Source of the DNA: Sedimentisphaerales bacterium
GTDB lineage: Bacteria; Planctomycetota; Phycisphaerae; Sedimentisphaerales; Anaerobacaceae
DNA length: 5,034 bases
Assembly: GCA_030630905.1 (NCBI GenBank)
Contig: DAOVMB010000239.1
Location: forward strand, 1-5,034
Reading direction: 5' to 3'
Shown: piece after piece, positions 1 through 5,034 of the stretch
Layout of the letters: each line of letters opens with the position of its first letter
Position numbering within the stretch: position 1 is the stretch's first letter
Translations under genes and position numbers: made by a program
The notes under the pieces: model-generated
The model's input: only the letters and a program-made list of their open reading frames with translations
Told to the model about the DNA's origin: nothing
The model's database searches: none

Positions 1-113
1 ACGCCGACGCGAATGTCATCGTTGGCGCCTCGCACTTTAGAAAACGGCATCGCCAGTGCGGCACCGACCGCCGCGGTACTTTTTACAAAATCTCTGCGTG
101 TAAGGTTATTCAT
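1..113 (-). CDS. Gfo/Idh/MocA-type oxidoreductase, N-terminal fragment with Tat signal
   Basis: Only the first 37 codons are present; the gene continues past the left edge. Translating the minus strand from the ATG at 113-111 gives a twin-arginine signal, with TRRDFVK at residues 5-11, a hydrophobic Ala/Gly stretch at about 12-24, and a cleavage zone near residues 25-30. This is followed by NDDIRVG (31-37), the usual run into the first Rossmann beta strand of exported planctomycete Gfo/Idh/MocA proteins. A Shine-Dalgarno AAGGAG (minus strand, 126-121) lies 7 nt upstream and fixes the start. Members of this family are NAD(P)-dependent oxidoreductases acting on sugars or related polyols, and Tat export implies folding with cofactor before secretion. 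The GxGxxG cofactor loop falls outside the window, so the family call rests on the signal peptide and the short IRVG motif. Another Tat-exported enzyme cannot be excluded. Confidence 0.72.
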   Translation of the reverse strand, partial: MNNLTRRDFVKSTAAVGAALAMPFSKVRGANDDIRVG

Positions 114-350
114 TGTCAATCTCCTTTTTCATAATATGCCTTTCCTGCTGAAAGCCACGCAAAGAATACCACGAATCCACAGACAAATCATCTAAAAATT
201 TCAATCGAAAAACCCGAACAGAATCCGCAAACCGGCAGTATCCTAAAAAAACCGGAAATTTTTGTTGCAATTCGTACGCAGCAACGTTATATTGCGACAA
301 TTGTATTGAAATGATCGTTATACGTGAGCGCTGAAATAGCAGAAACGGCG

Positions 351-380
351 TTGGCTAATATTGGCATCCTGGCTTATCAT
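351..380 (+). promoter_or_regulatory. Probable sigma70 promoter of the RRM gene
   Basis: A -35-like TTGGCT (351-356, 4 of 6 consensus) is separated by 18 bp from a -10-like TATCAT (375-380, 5 of 6). Transcription would begin near 387 and give a leader of about 150 nt before the ATG at 538. A 6-bp inverted repeat, GCTAAT (354-359) and ATTAGC (379-384), overlaps both elements and could be an operator, though 6 bp is short enough to be chance. The call is by pattern only. Confidence 0.4.
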
Positions 381-454
381 TAGCGTCATTTCTTTTATTC
401 TGCAAAACAATTGTTGGAAATAGTACGCCATCTGAACTAAGAGCGGCATATATT

Positions 455-506
455 CCAGGAAATATGGTATGTACCGGCATTTTCTTTATGGGAAAATGTG
501 CCCTGG
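455..506 (+). promoter_or_regulatory. Possible structured 5' leader of the RRM gene
   Basis: GGCATTTTC (476-484) can pair with GAAAAT plus GCC (492-502) as a 9-bp stem with a 2-nt bulge and a 7-nt loop. It may be enclosed by CCAGG (455-459) pairing with CCTGG (502-506), with one base shared between the two stems. The structure ends about 20 nt before the Shine-Dalgarno AAGGAG (526-531). Long structured leaders are typical of temperature-regulated RNA-binding protein genes, but control by this element is inference. Confidence 0.3.
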
Positions 507-537
507 TGCGAACAAATAAGTAAACAAGGAGAACAGA

Positions 538-927
538 ATGAACATTTATGTAGGAAATCTGTCCCATGATGTAACGGACGAAGACTTGCGCCAGGAGTTT
601 GAGACATTCGGGCAGGTTGAATCAGCTACGGTGATTAAGGACAAGTTCAGCGGCGAATCGAGAGGATTCGGATTTGTGGAAATGCCCTCAAAGGAAGAGG
701 CTGCGGCAGCAATCAGCGGTCTGGAGGAGCGGGAATTAAAGGGCAGAAAGATTAACGTAAACGAAGCCAAGCCCAGGCCGGCCGGCCGTGGAGGCGGCGG
801 ACGAGGCGATTCCAGACGCGGTGGACGCGGTGGCGGTAGCGGTGGCGGATATGGCGGCGGTGGCGGACGTGGCGGCGGCGGACGTGGCGGCAGTGGTGGT
901 GGCGGCGGCGACAGACGACGCTACTAA
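538..927 (+). CDS. RRM-domain RNA-binding protein with Gly/Arg-rich tail
   Basis: The 129-residue product is complete. Residues 1-78 form one RNA recognition motif. RNP2 is IYVGNL at 3-8 and RNP1 is RGFGFVEM at 42-49, with the expected RNA-stacking aromatics Tyr4, Phe44 and Phe46, and the family-typical GLEERELKGRKINVNEA closing the fold. Residues 79-129 are a disordered Gly/Arg/Ser tail ending DRRRY, with RGG-like units that usually add non-specific RNA affinity or promote condensation. The start is firm: AAGGAG (526-531) lies 6 nt before the ATG. This is the short bacterial RRM type, best known from cyanobacterial Rbp proteins, which are cytoplasmic and often cold-induced. Their roles as RNA chaperones or in mRNA localisation are known for relatives and not shown here. 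The gene stands alone, divergent from the oxidoreductase and convergent with the membrane-protein gene. Confidence 0.95.
   Translation: MNIYVGNLSHDVTDEDLRQEFETFGQVESATVIKDKFSGESRGFGFVEMPSKEEAAAAISGLEERELKGRKINVNEAKPRPAGRGGGGRGDSRRGGRGGGSGGGYGGGGGRGGGGRGGSGGGGGDRRRY
862..891 (+). repeat. Perfect 15-bp tandem duplication in the Gly/Arg tail
   Basis: GGCGGACGTGGCGGC at 862-876 is repeated exactly at 877-891. It is in frame and encodes Gly-Gly-Arg-Gly-Gly twice (residues 109-118). It lies in a GGN-rich tract of about 783-912. Because the unit is five codons, gain or loss changes tail length without a frameshift. Confidence 0.9.
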
Positions 928-982
928 CAACTCGCCCGGCCATTTAATGCTGCCCAGGTACTTTGTGACGAGACAAGGTTTT

Positions 983-1003
983 CGTATTCATCGCCGGTAA
1001 AGC
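983..1003 (+). repeat. Imperfect direct repeat, copy 1
   Basis: This 21-nt element contains the exact 14-mer ATCGCCGGTAAAGC at 990-1003. The flank CGTATTC (983-989) matches copy 2 (3673-3694) except for one inserted base and one C/T change. It lies just beyond the 3' end of the membrane-protein gene, overlapping the 989-1007 hairpin. Confidence 0.6.
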
Positions 1004-1007
1004 GATG
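989..1007. other. Short hairpin in the convergent spacer
   Basis: CATCGC (989-994) and GCGATG (1002-1007) form a perfect 6-bp stem with a 7-nt loop, between the stop of the RRM gene (927) and the stop of the membrane-protein gene (1014). No T-run follows on either strand, so it is not a convincing intrinsic terminator. It could still be a 3'-end stabilising or bidirectional Rho-type element. I see no better terminator in 928-1013. Confidence 0.4.
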
Positions 1008-1013
1008 TGTCCG

Positions 1014-2570
1014 CTATGGTTGCAGGTTCTTCGTGAAGCGCAGGTGGCTTCCCTGCATAGGTTCGTCATGTGACGAGACGGTAAGATATGCCAATAGGAT
1101 GATAAGAACGGGAACCAGCAGCCAGCTTATCCAATGTCGCATACCGGGTCTCCAGAATTGATCGGAGGCGGCGATCTGTACTTCGGATTGGGATCTTGGT
1201 TTCCCTGATAATCCCAGCACTATCAGGGAACAAATCCCGCCGGTAATCCAGAATGTCACATGTACGAAGAATACTCCTTTTCCGGCCATCCCCGGGAGTG
1301 CCTGTGTGAAGGCACCGGCAATGGCGATCCAGAGAATGACAAGGAATAGTAATTGACCTCGTCCGAACTCGCTGGAGGGCGCCAACAATAAATCCTGGCG
1401 GTGACGCCGGATGATTGCTGCTAATATCATTGCCGAGAGTATAAGCCCGATAATTAAAAACCACCATTCCGCCCGGATCCCGAAGAGATATTCCGGGATG
1501 TGTTTGCCCTTTGCCCAATTCAGGACGTTTTTATGTAAGTTGGTCCACATCATGACCAGCAGCAGAAAAATCAGTCCAACGGTATTGAGGCTCCTGCCGC
1601 TCTGATCTTCCGCCGGCGGGATCAGCTTTGGCTGTACCCGTCGAAGGAAAGCCAGGCCGACTCCTATGCCCATAATCAATCCGAAAAGCTGTTCCATCCA
1701 TTTCCAGTAGTCCAGGCCCTGCAGCGCTTCGAAGCGGCCGATTGGCCCCCACTGGGCGCGACCGAGCATCTGCACAAAGTCCCCCACGGCAAAACCGATC
1801 CCACCGGCCAGGAAACCGCAAAGCGCTACCAGCACGGCGGCTCGATTTTGCCGATGGACGAGATACAGCAACAGAGCAATGAATAAGCCTACACAACCCG
1901 ACCAATTGTCACTGCGAGGCGGTGTAATATGCAGCCCCAGCAGGCAGGTCAGGATTATGTATCCGGCCCACCAGCCGCCGGCCAGCAGCATGATAAAAAA
2001 GCAGGCAGGTCGACTGCGAGGAACGATAACCGCATACACGCCGGCTACAAGTAAAGCGGACAATGCCGCAACCCAGTCGGTGTCATTCAAATACCAGGTT
2101 TCTACAAGCTGTCCGGTCAAGCCGCTCAAGTCCATAGCAAACCATCCGAGCCACAACGCCACCAGAGGTCCGGCGAAACTCTCCAGATATGAACGAGACT
2201 GAGTTACGCTCAGCGCAAGTATGGCCGAACCAATCCCGGCCCATAATCCTCCAATCAGGAACAGACAGCCGTAACCATAGGCGACGTCCGGCAGCGAAGA
2301 GCCTGCCGTGTAGCCGATGATCCGTCCGTAGCTCATCTGCCCACCGAATGCCCACCCGATAGCGCCGCACATTGCCATAATTGTCGAGCGATGCCACCAG
2401 TCCCGCCTGCCGGAGGCCAGGCAGATTGAAAGGCCCAACAGCGCGCCCGGAACCATCGCGCCGGCCTCATGGCCGTAGTCGCCACGAAAGCCCCATCCGA
2501 CCGACATGGCCAGACCTGACAATATAATACCAATTAACACCAAATCAGATTTGCCTGTTTTTGTATCCAT
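1014..2570 (-). CDS. Polytopic membrane protein of unknown function, Planctomycetota type
   Basis: From the ATG at 2570 the product is 518 residues, built almost entirely of hydrophobic segments. I count about 13-15 candidate transmembrane helices by eye, the first at residues 9-28 and the last near the C-terminus, followed by a short polar tail. A distinctive Gly-rich motif, GWGFRGDYGHEAG (25-37), follows the first helix and carries charged residues (Arg29, Asp31, His34, Glu35) that could be functional. Trp and Gly are abundant throughout. I recognise the style from conserved hypothetical membrane proteins of Planctomycetota that sit near sugar-metabolism genes, but know no assigned function; a transporter or membrane enzyme are only possibilities. 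The start is uncertain: 2570 has no good Shine-Dalgarno, while an in-frame TTG at 2648 and an ATG at 2624 would add 26 or 18 polar residues. It lies 126 bp downstream of the DUF1080/PHP gene on the same strand, so they are probably co-transcribed. Confidence 0.8.
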   Translation of the reverse strand: MDTKTGKSDLVLIGIILSGLAMSVGWGFRGDYGHEAGAMVPGALLGLSICLASGRRDWWHRSTIMAMCGAIGWAFGGQMSYGRIIGYTAGSSLPDVAYGYGCLFLIGGLWAGIGSAILALSVTQSRSYLESFAGPLVALWLGWFAMDLSGLTGQLVETWYLNDTDWVAALSALLVAGVYAVIVPRSRPACFFIMLLAGGWWAGYIILTCLLGLHITPPRSDNWSGCVGLFIALLLYLVHRQNRAAVLVALCGFLAGGIGFAVGDFVQMLGRAQWGPIGRFEALQGLDYWKWMEQLFGLIMGIGVGLAFLRRVQPKLIPPAEDQSGRSLNTVGLIFLLLVMMWTNLHKNVLNWAKGKHIPEYLFGIRAEWWFLIIGLILSAMILAAIIRRHRQDLLLAPSSEFGRGQLLFLVILWIAIAGAFTQALPGMAGKGVFFVHVTFWITGGICSLIVLGLSGKPRSQSEVQIAASDQFWRPGMRHWISWLLVPVLIILLAYLTVSSHDEPMQGSHLRFTKNLQP

Positions 2571-2696
2571 TCTGAGCAAAAGGCAGTAAAGCGAAGAATC
2601 TTTACCGCATATAACCGGGCGCATTTCAGGAGTTTTACGGAGATTCAAACTCCAACTGCGTCAGTGTCACTTTTTCGTTTGAATCGGTTTTTCGCC

Positions 2697-3599
2697 TTAT
2701 GGCTTCGGGACGAACATATCGTCTTTTGTCAATCCGCACTGCTGAGCCACGTCGAGCGAGTATTCCAGGTGCCCCAGCTCTCTGCCGCCGTTGTTGGTCC
2801 CGAAGGCAAACTTCGCCCCTGCCTGTTTTGCCAGCTTGATGAATTTCACGCTGGGAATGCGATACCTGGCGTTGATTTCAATCGCCACACCATTCTTGAC
2901 GGCGGCCTGAGCAACCTTCAGCATCCGCTGCCGTGTCCAAAGCTCGTCGTATCGCTCGGCGATTACCGCCGGCAGGAACGTCGGATTTACAAATATGTCG
3001 ATCGGCTCGTTCTCCAGTATCGTCACGATCTTACCGACGTACATATCCATGAATTCCTGCTCGTCGTCAATGTGCACTTCGTTTGCTATCCACAGCCGGG
3101 TCCGCCGGCCTTCGACGATGATATGAACCGTGAACCATACCTCGTCTCTGGCGCACGAGGCGAACACATCTCGGACTCCGTAAATGCTGCCCGTCTTTCG
3201 CAGCTCCCGATAGCCCTTTGTTCCGGGATAGGTATTGTTTATCTGAACTTCGTAACCTTTTGCCGGGAAACCTGTCTGCTGGTATTCGGTGTGAAAATAA
3301 ATCCCCGAATTGGTTTTCGGCATCGTTTTGACGTCCACCTTCAGCTCGAAGTTGGTGAAATCATGGCCCTCGACTGGACCGGCGTAAAACAGATGGCTTC
3401 GCGACCCATCGGCCACGATCATGCCGTCCCGGACACTGAAGGTCCCGCTATTGCCGCCGGCTTTCCAACCGGCCAGAGTCTTTCCGTCGAAAAGCAAGAA
3501 CCATTCGGTGCCTGCCGTCGCGGATGCTATGGCCGGGCTTGAGTGAACTATAGTGAGCACTAAGCATAAGCTTAACAATTCAAATGTTGATTTCTTCAT
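2697..3599 (-). CDS. Secreted DUF1080 / PHP chimeric protein
   Basis: The product is 300 residues from the ATG at 3599, chosen because AGGA lies 8 nt upstream and a signal peptide begins at once (MKK, hydrophobic 8-18, likely cut near the Ala-rich 25-29). An in-frame start at 3641 is rejected because it has no ribosome-binding site and falls about at the predicted transcription start. Residues 32-163 match DUF1080 (3-keto-disaccharide hydrolase, jelly-roll fold): FDGKTLAGW (37-45), NSGIYFHTEYQ (97-107), GYEVQINN (115-122), KTGSIYGV (135-142) and WFTVHIIVEG (155-164). From about 172 the sequence changes to the C-terminal half of PHP-type proteins: HIDDEQEFMD (176-185), EPIDIFVNPTFLP (198-210), YDELWT (217-222), GVAIEINARYRIPS (237-250), FGTNN (266-270) and the terminal MFVPKP. 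The final DUF1080 strands and the N-terminal metal-binding HxH half of PHP are both missing. Activity of either half is doubtful. Family assignments are from recall, not a search. Confidence 0.85.
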   Translation of the reverse strand: MKKSTFELLSLCLVLTIVHSSPAIASATAGTEWFLLFDGKTLAGWKAGGNSGTFSVRDGMIVADGSRSHLFYAGPVEGHDFTNFELKVDVKTMPKTNSGIYFHTEYQQTGFPAKGYEVQINNTYPGTKGYRELRKTGSIYGVRDVFASCARDEVWFTVHIIVEGRRTRLWIANEVHIDDEQEFMDMYVGKIVTILENEPIDIFVNPTFLPAVIAERYDELWTRQRMLKVAQAAVKNGVAIEINARYRIPSVKFIKLAKQAGAKFAFGTNNGGRELGHLEYSLDVAQQCGLTKDDMFVPKP

Positions 3600-3607
3600 A
3601 TCCCGAT

Positions 3608-3611
3608 TCCT
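3608..3611 (-). promoter_or_regulatory. Ribosome binding site of the DUF1080/PHP gene
   Basis: AGGA on the minus strand is followed by 8 nt and the ATG at 3599. It favours this internal ATG, directly ahead of a signal peptide, over the longer in-frame start at 3641. Confidence 0.6.
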
Positions 3612-3646
3612 AAATATAAGCAACTGTGCTTTACACCACATCTATA

Positions 3647-3652
3647 ATTATA
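3647..3652 (-). promoter_or_regulatory. Consensus -10 box for the DUF1080/PHP gene
   Basis: A perfect TATAAT on the minus strand would start transcription near 3640 and leave a leader of about 40 nt before the ATG at 3599. No good -35 sits 16-18 bp upstream. It is part of the palindrome TATAATTATA (3643-3652), so the same bases also read TATAAT on the plus strand. Confidence 0.4.
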
Positions 3653-3672
3653 TCCAGTTAATCCCCCCTCAG

Positions 3673-3694
3673 CGTAATTTATCGCCGGTAAAGC
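3673..3694 (+). repeat. Imperfect direct repeat, copy 2
   Basis: This 22-nt element contains the 14-mer ATCGCCGGTAAAGC at 3681-3694, preceded by CGTAATTT, and matches 983-1003 with one indel and one C/T change. Here the bases flanking the 14-mer do not form the hairpin seen at copy 1. It lies inside the divergent spacer, overlapping the candidate minus-strand promoter. Confidence 0.6.
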
Positions 3695-3704
3695 AGCTTG
3701 TCAA
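3676..3704 (-). promoter_or_regulatory. Alternative upstream promoter for the minus-strand genes
   Basis: On the minus strand a perfect -35 TTGACA (3704-3699) is followed after 17 bp by TAAATT (3681-3676, 4 of 6). Most of repeat copy 2 falls in the spacer and -10. This is a better-spaced pair than the isolated TATAAT at 3652-3647; both could be used. Confidence 0.4.
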
Positions 3705-3745
3705 ATCCTTTACATACAACAATTTATAAGCATTAAAAATTTTAC

Positions 3746-3775
3746 TTGACAGACAGGTAGCCAATCTTGTATAAG
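3746..3775 (+). promoter_or_regulatory. Strong sigma70-type promoter of the LamG gene
   Basis: A perfect -35 TTGACA (3746-3751), an 18-bp spacer and a -10 TATAAG (3770-3775, 5 of 6) lie in AT-rich DNA. Transcription would start near 3782 and give a leader of about 112 nt. This is the best-matched promoter in the window. Confidence 0.7.
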
Positions 3776-3799
3776 TAATAATGGAAGGTTTTGGGTGTT

Positions 3800-3860
3800 T
3801 TCGGCCCCGGAGCCGAACTTCTACAGGCGTTGTCAGCCGTTTTAGTGCATGGCTAAAGCG
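3800..3860 (+). promoter_or_regulatory. Hairpin-rich 5' leader of the LamG gene
   Basis: Two stable hairpins lie between the predicted transcription start and the ribosome-binding site. The first is TTCGGC (3800-3805) with GCCGAA (3812-3817), 6 bp and a 6-nt loop. The second is CGTTTTAG (3838-3845) with CTAAAGCG (3853-3860), 8 bp including one G-U pair and a 7-nt loop. It resembles no riboswitch consensus I can name; in particular, the GGCAAACC and GCAAAGC signatures of c-di-GMP-I are absent. Neither hairpin is followed by a clear T-run. Stabilisation or translational control are possible roles by inference. Confidence 0.4.
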
Positions 3861-3893
3861 TAATCGTTTAATTCTTTGATAAGGAGGACTATT

Positions 3894-5034
3894 ATGTGCA
3901 AGAAATTGATTCTTTTGGTTTCTGTTGTTTTGGTGCTGGATATGGTTCTAATAAGCGGAGCCGGCGCCGCCGATCCCGATCTTATTGGATGGTGGAAATT
4001 GGACGAAGGCTCCGGGGATACTGTTGCCGATCTGTCCGCATCCGGCAATGACGGAACCATCAACAACGCCGCCGGCGGTCTGGGCGCAGGCGGATCGGTC
4101 TGGTTCGATGACCCGGAGCGAGGTATGGTCATGAGCTTTAATGGAGACAACAGCAGCGGTGCGTATGTCAGTACGGACCTGACTATTCCGGCAATGAATA
4201 TGGAGAACGATTTTACCTGGGCATTCTGGGCCAAGCAGCAAGGCGATGGAACCGGCGTCAATGAGTCGATATTGGGGAATCGATACGCCGCCGACGGTAG
4301 CGATCCGCTTGAGTTTATCAAGTTCACGCCCACGAAGTTTGAGTACTACAATAACGACCCTGACTACACCGTGACTATCGATTACGATGACATCCCAAGC
4401 GACGTATGGATCCACCACGCCGGCGTCAAGGATGGAACAACTTTGAGGTATTACCGCAATGGTGTTGAGGCAGGAACGAGCACTATTACCTTTACCATCC
4501 GAGCGAATCCTTTTTACATAGGCGGCGCCATCGAACGGTGGTCAGGCCACCTGAGCGACGTGCGTCTCTATACCAAGGCGCTGTCGGCAGGAGAGGTTAT
4601 GGGCGTTATGGAAGGGGTAGGCGGACTATGGCCTTACGCCTCGAAGCCAACCCCGGCTGACGGTGCTTTATATTCGGATACATGGGCGAGCATTTCGTGG
4701 AAGCCGGGAGGTTTTGCAGTTTCACACGATGTGTATATGGGCGAGAATTTCGATGATGTGAACGACGGCATCGGCGATACGTTCCGTGGCAACCAGGATT
4801 TGATTTATTTTGTCGCCGGCTTTCCCGGATATCCCTATCCCGATGGTCTTGTTCCGGGGACTACCTACTACTGGCGGATAGACGAGGTCAATGAAGCCGA
4901 TCCCAACAGCCCCTGGAAGGGCGATGTCTGGAGTTTCTCGATCCCACCCAAGACTGCGTATTACCCCGACCCGGCTGATAGTGCCGAATTCGTCGATCTT
5001 AATGTAGTGCTTGGCTGGACGGCAGGTTTCGGCG
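3894..5034 (+). CDS. Secreted LamG-domain protein with Fn3-like modules, N-terminal part
   Basis: The frame is open from the ATG at 3894 to the right edge (380 codons, no stop seen). AAGGAGG (3881-3887) lies 6 nt upstream, a near-ideal Shine-Dalgarno. Residues 1-26 are a Sec signal peptide (Lys3-Lys4, hydrophobic 5-20, cleavage after AGA or AGAA). Residues 29-235 form a LamG/concanavalin-A-like jelly roll: GWWKLDEGSG (32-41), the DLSASGNDGTI signature (46-56), and the closing SDVRLYTKAL (221-230). An Fn3-like module follows, opening with KPTPADGA after Trp246 and closing with YYWRIDEVN (325-333) and WSFSIP. A second copy begins at about 355 (YPDPADSAEFVDL). This domain order is common in very large exported Phycisphaerae proteins, where LamG may bind polysaccharide or act in cell-surface assembly. 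Any C-terminal anchor or catalytic domain is outside the window. It is divergent from the DUF1080/PHP gene across a 294-bp spacer. Confidence 0.9.
   Translation, partial: MCKKLILLVSVVLVLDMVLISGAGAADPDLIGWWKLDEGSGDTVADLSASGNDGTINNAAGGLGAGGSVWFDDPERGMVMSFNGDNSSGAYVSTDLTIPAMNMENDFTWAFWAKQQGDGTGVNESILGNRYAADGSDPLEFIKFTPTKFEYYNNDPDYTVTIDYDDIPSDVWIHHAGVKDGTTLRYYRNGVEAGTSTITFTIRANPFYIGGAIERWSGHLSDVRLYTKALSAGEVMGVMEGVGGLWPYASKPTPADGALYSDTWASISWKPGGFAVSHDVYMGENFDDVNDGIGDTFRGNQDLIYFVAGFPGYPYPDGLVPGTTYYWRIDEVNEADPNSPWKGDVWSFSIPPKTAYYPDPADSAEFVDLNVVLGWTAGFG

Larger units (their letters stand above)
114..537. other. Divergent intergenic region between oxidoreductase and RRM genes
   Basis: This 424-bp stretch has no convincing gene. 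The left part (roughly 114-300) is AT-rich upstream DNA of the minus-strand oxidoreductase. Apart from its Shine-Dalgarno site I found no well-matched -35/-10 pair there. The right part carries the probable promoter of the RRM gene (351-380) and its leader of about 150 nt. Short reading frames on the minus strand at 106-300 and 355-567 lack ribosome-binding sites and resemble no family I know, so I do not call them genes. Confidence 0.6.

Noticed and set aside
106..300. 64-codon minus-strand frame just upstream of the oxidoreductase, overlapping its start
   Set aside because: It begins with TTG, has no ribosome-binding site and resembles no family. Its end only overlaps the oxidoreductase Shine-Dalgarno and ATG.
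355..567. 70-codon minus-strand frame over the RRM leader
   Set aside because: It runs into the RRM coding start on the opposite strand, has no ribosome-binding site and shows no domain.
736..943. Ala/Thr-rich and Arg/His-rich frames antisense to the RRM tail
   Set aside because: They are by-products of the GGN repeat read on the other strand, with low-complexity translations and no start signals.
1060..1080. 11-bp repeat TGTGACGAGAC at 964-974 and 1069-1079, with a small palindrome CGTCATGTGACG
   Set aside because: It is short, with one copy inside the coding end of the membrane protein; an 11-bp match of this kind is easily chance in a window this size.
2664..3542. Open frame of 292 codons on the plus strand
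   Set aside because: It lies antisense to the DUF1080/PHP gene, shows no recognisable domain and has no Shine-Dalgarno; the minus-strand frame carries all the family motifs.
3600..3641. N-terminal extension of the DUF1080/PHP gene to an ATG at 3641
   Set aside because: It would add 14 residues in front of a normal signal peptide, lacks a Shine-Dalgarno and coincides with the start site implied by the TATAAT box.
3782..3893. c-di-GMP-type or other known riboswitch in the LamG leader
   Set aside because: The hairpins are real by pairing, but the signature loop sequences of the classes I can recall are absent.
3842..4418. Minus-strand frames of 156 and 163 codons over the start of the LamG gene
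   Set aside because: The plus strand has a signal peptide, LamG motifs and a strong ribosome-binding site; the antisense frames have none of these.

Overview
The window looks like a piece of a Planctomycetota genome, probably of the Phycisphaerae/Sedimentisphaerales type. This placement is inferred from protein style, not from any marker gene. The indicators are a Tat-exported Gfo/Idh/MocA-type oxidoreductase, a secreted DUF1080 (3-keto-disaccharide hydrolase-like) protein joined to PHP-domain sequence, a large Gly/Trp-rich membrane protein of a kind I associate with Planctomycetota, and a secreted LamG protein followed by Fn3-like modules with the YYWRIDEVN signature. Shine-Dalgarno sites are clear in front of four of the five genes.

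Layout: (1) 1-113, minus: the first 37 codons of a Tat-signal oxidoreductase that runs off the left edge. (2) 114-537: a 424-bp divergent spacer with a plausible sigma70 promoter and a structured leader for the next gene. (3) 538-927, plus: a small RRM RNA-binding protein with a Gly/Arg-rich tail. (4) 928-1013: a convergent spacer with a short hairpin and no convincing terminator. (5) 1014-2570, minus: a polytopic membrane protein of unknown function. (6) 2697-3599, minus: a secreted protein whose first half is an incomplete DUF1080 jelly roll and whose second half is the C-terminal part of a PHP-type protein. (7) 3600-3893: a divergent spacer with promoter elements in both directions and a hairpin-rich leader. 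(8) 3894-5034, plus: the N-terminal 380 codons of a secreted LamG plus Fn3-like protein that runs off the right edge.

Taken together, the window reads as part of an exported carbohydrate-processing neighbourhood: an oxidoreductase, a sugar-hydrolase-like fold, a carbohydrate- or surface-binding LamG protein and a membrane protein. A housekeeping-type RNA-binding gene sits among them. The two minus-strand genes at 1014-3599 are probably co-transcribed.

The most unusual points are the in-frame DUF1080/PHP chimera, in which both domains appear cut at the joint, and an imperfect 21-22 bp direct repeat (core ATCGCCGGTAAAGC) at 983-1003 and 3673-3694 that brackets exactly these two minus-strand genes. 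I see no CRISPR array, tRNA, rRNA, transposase or complete mobile element.
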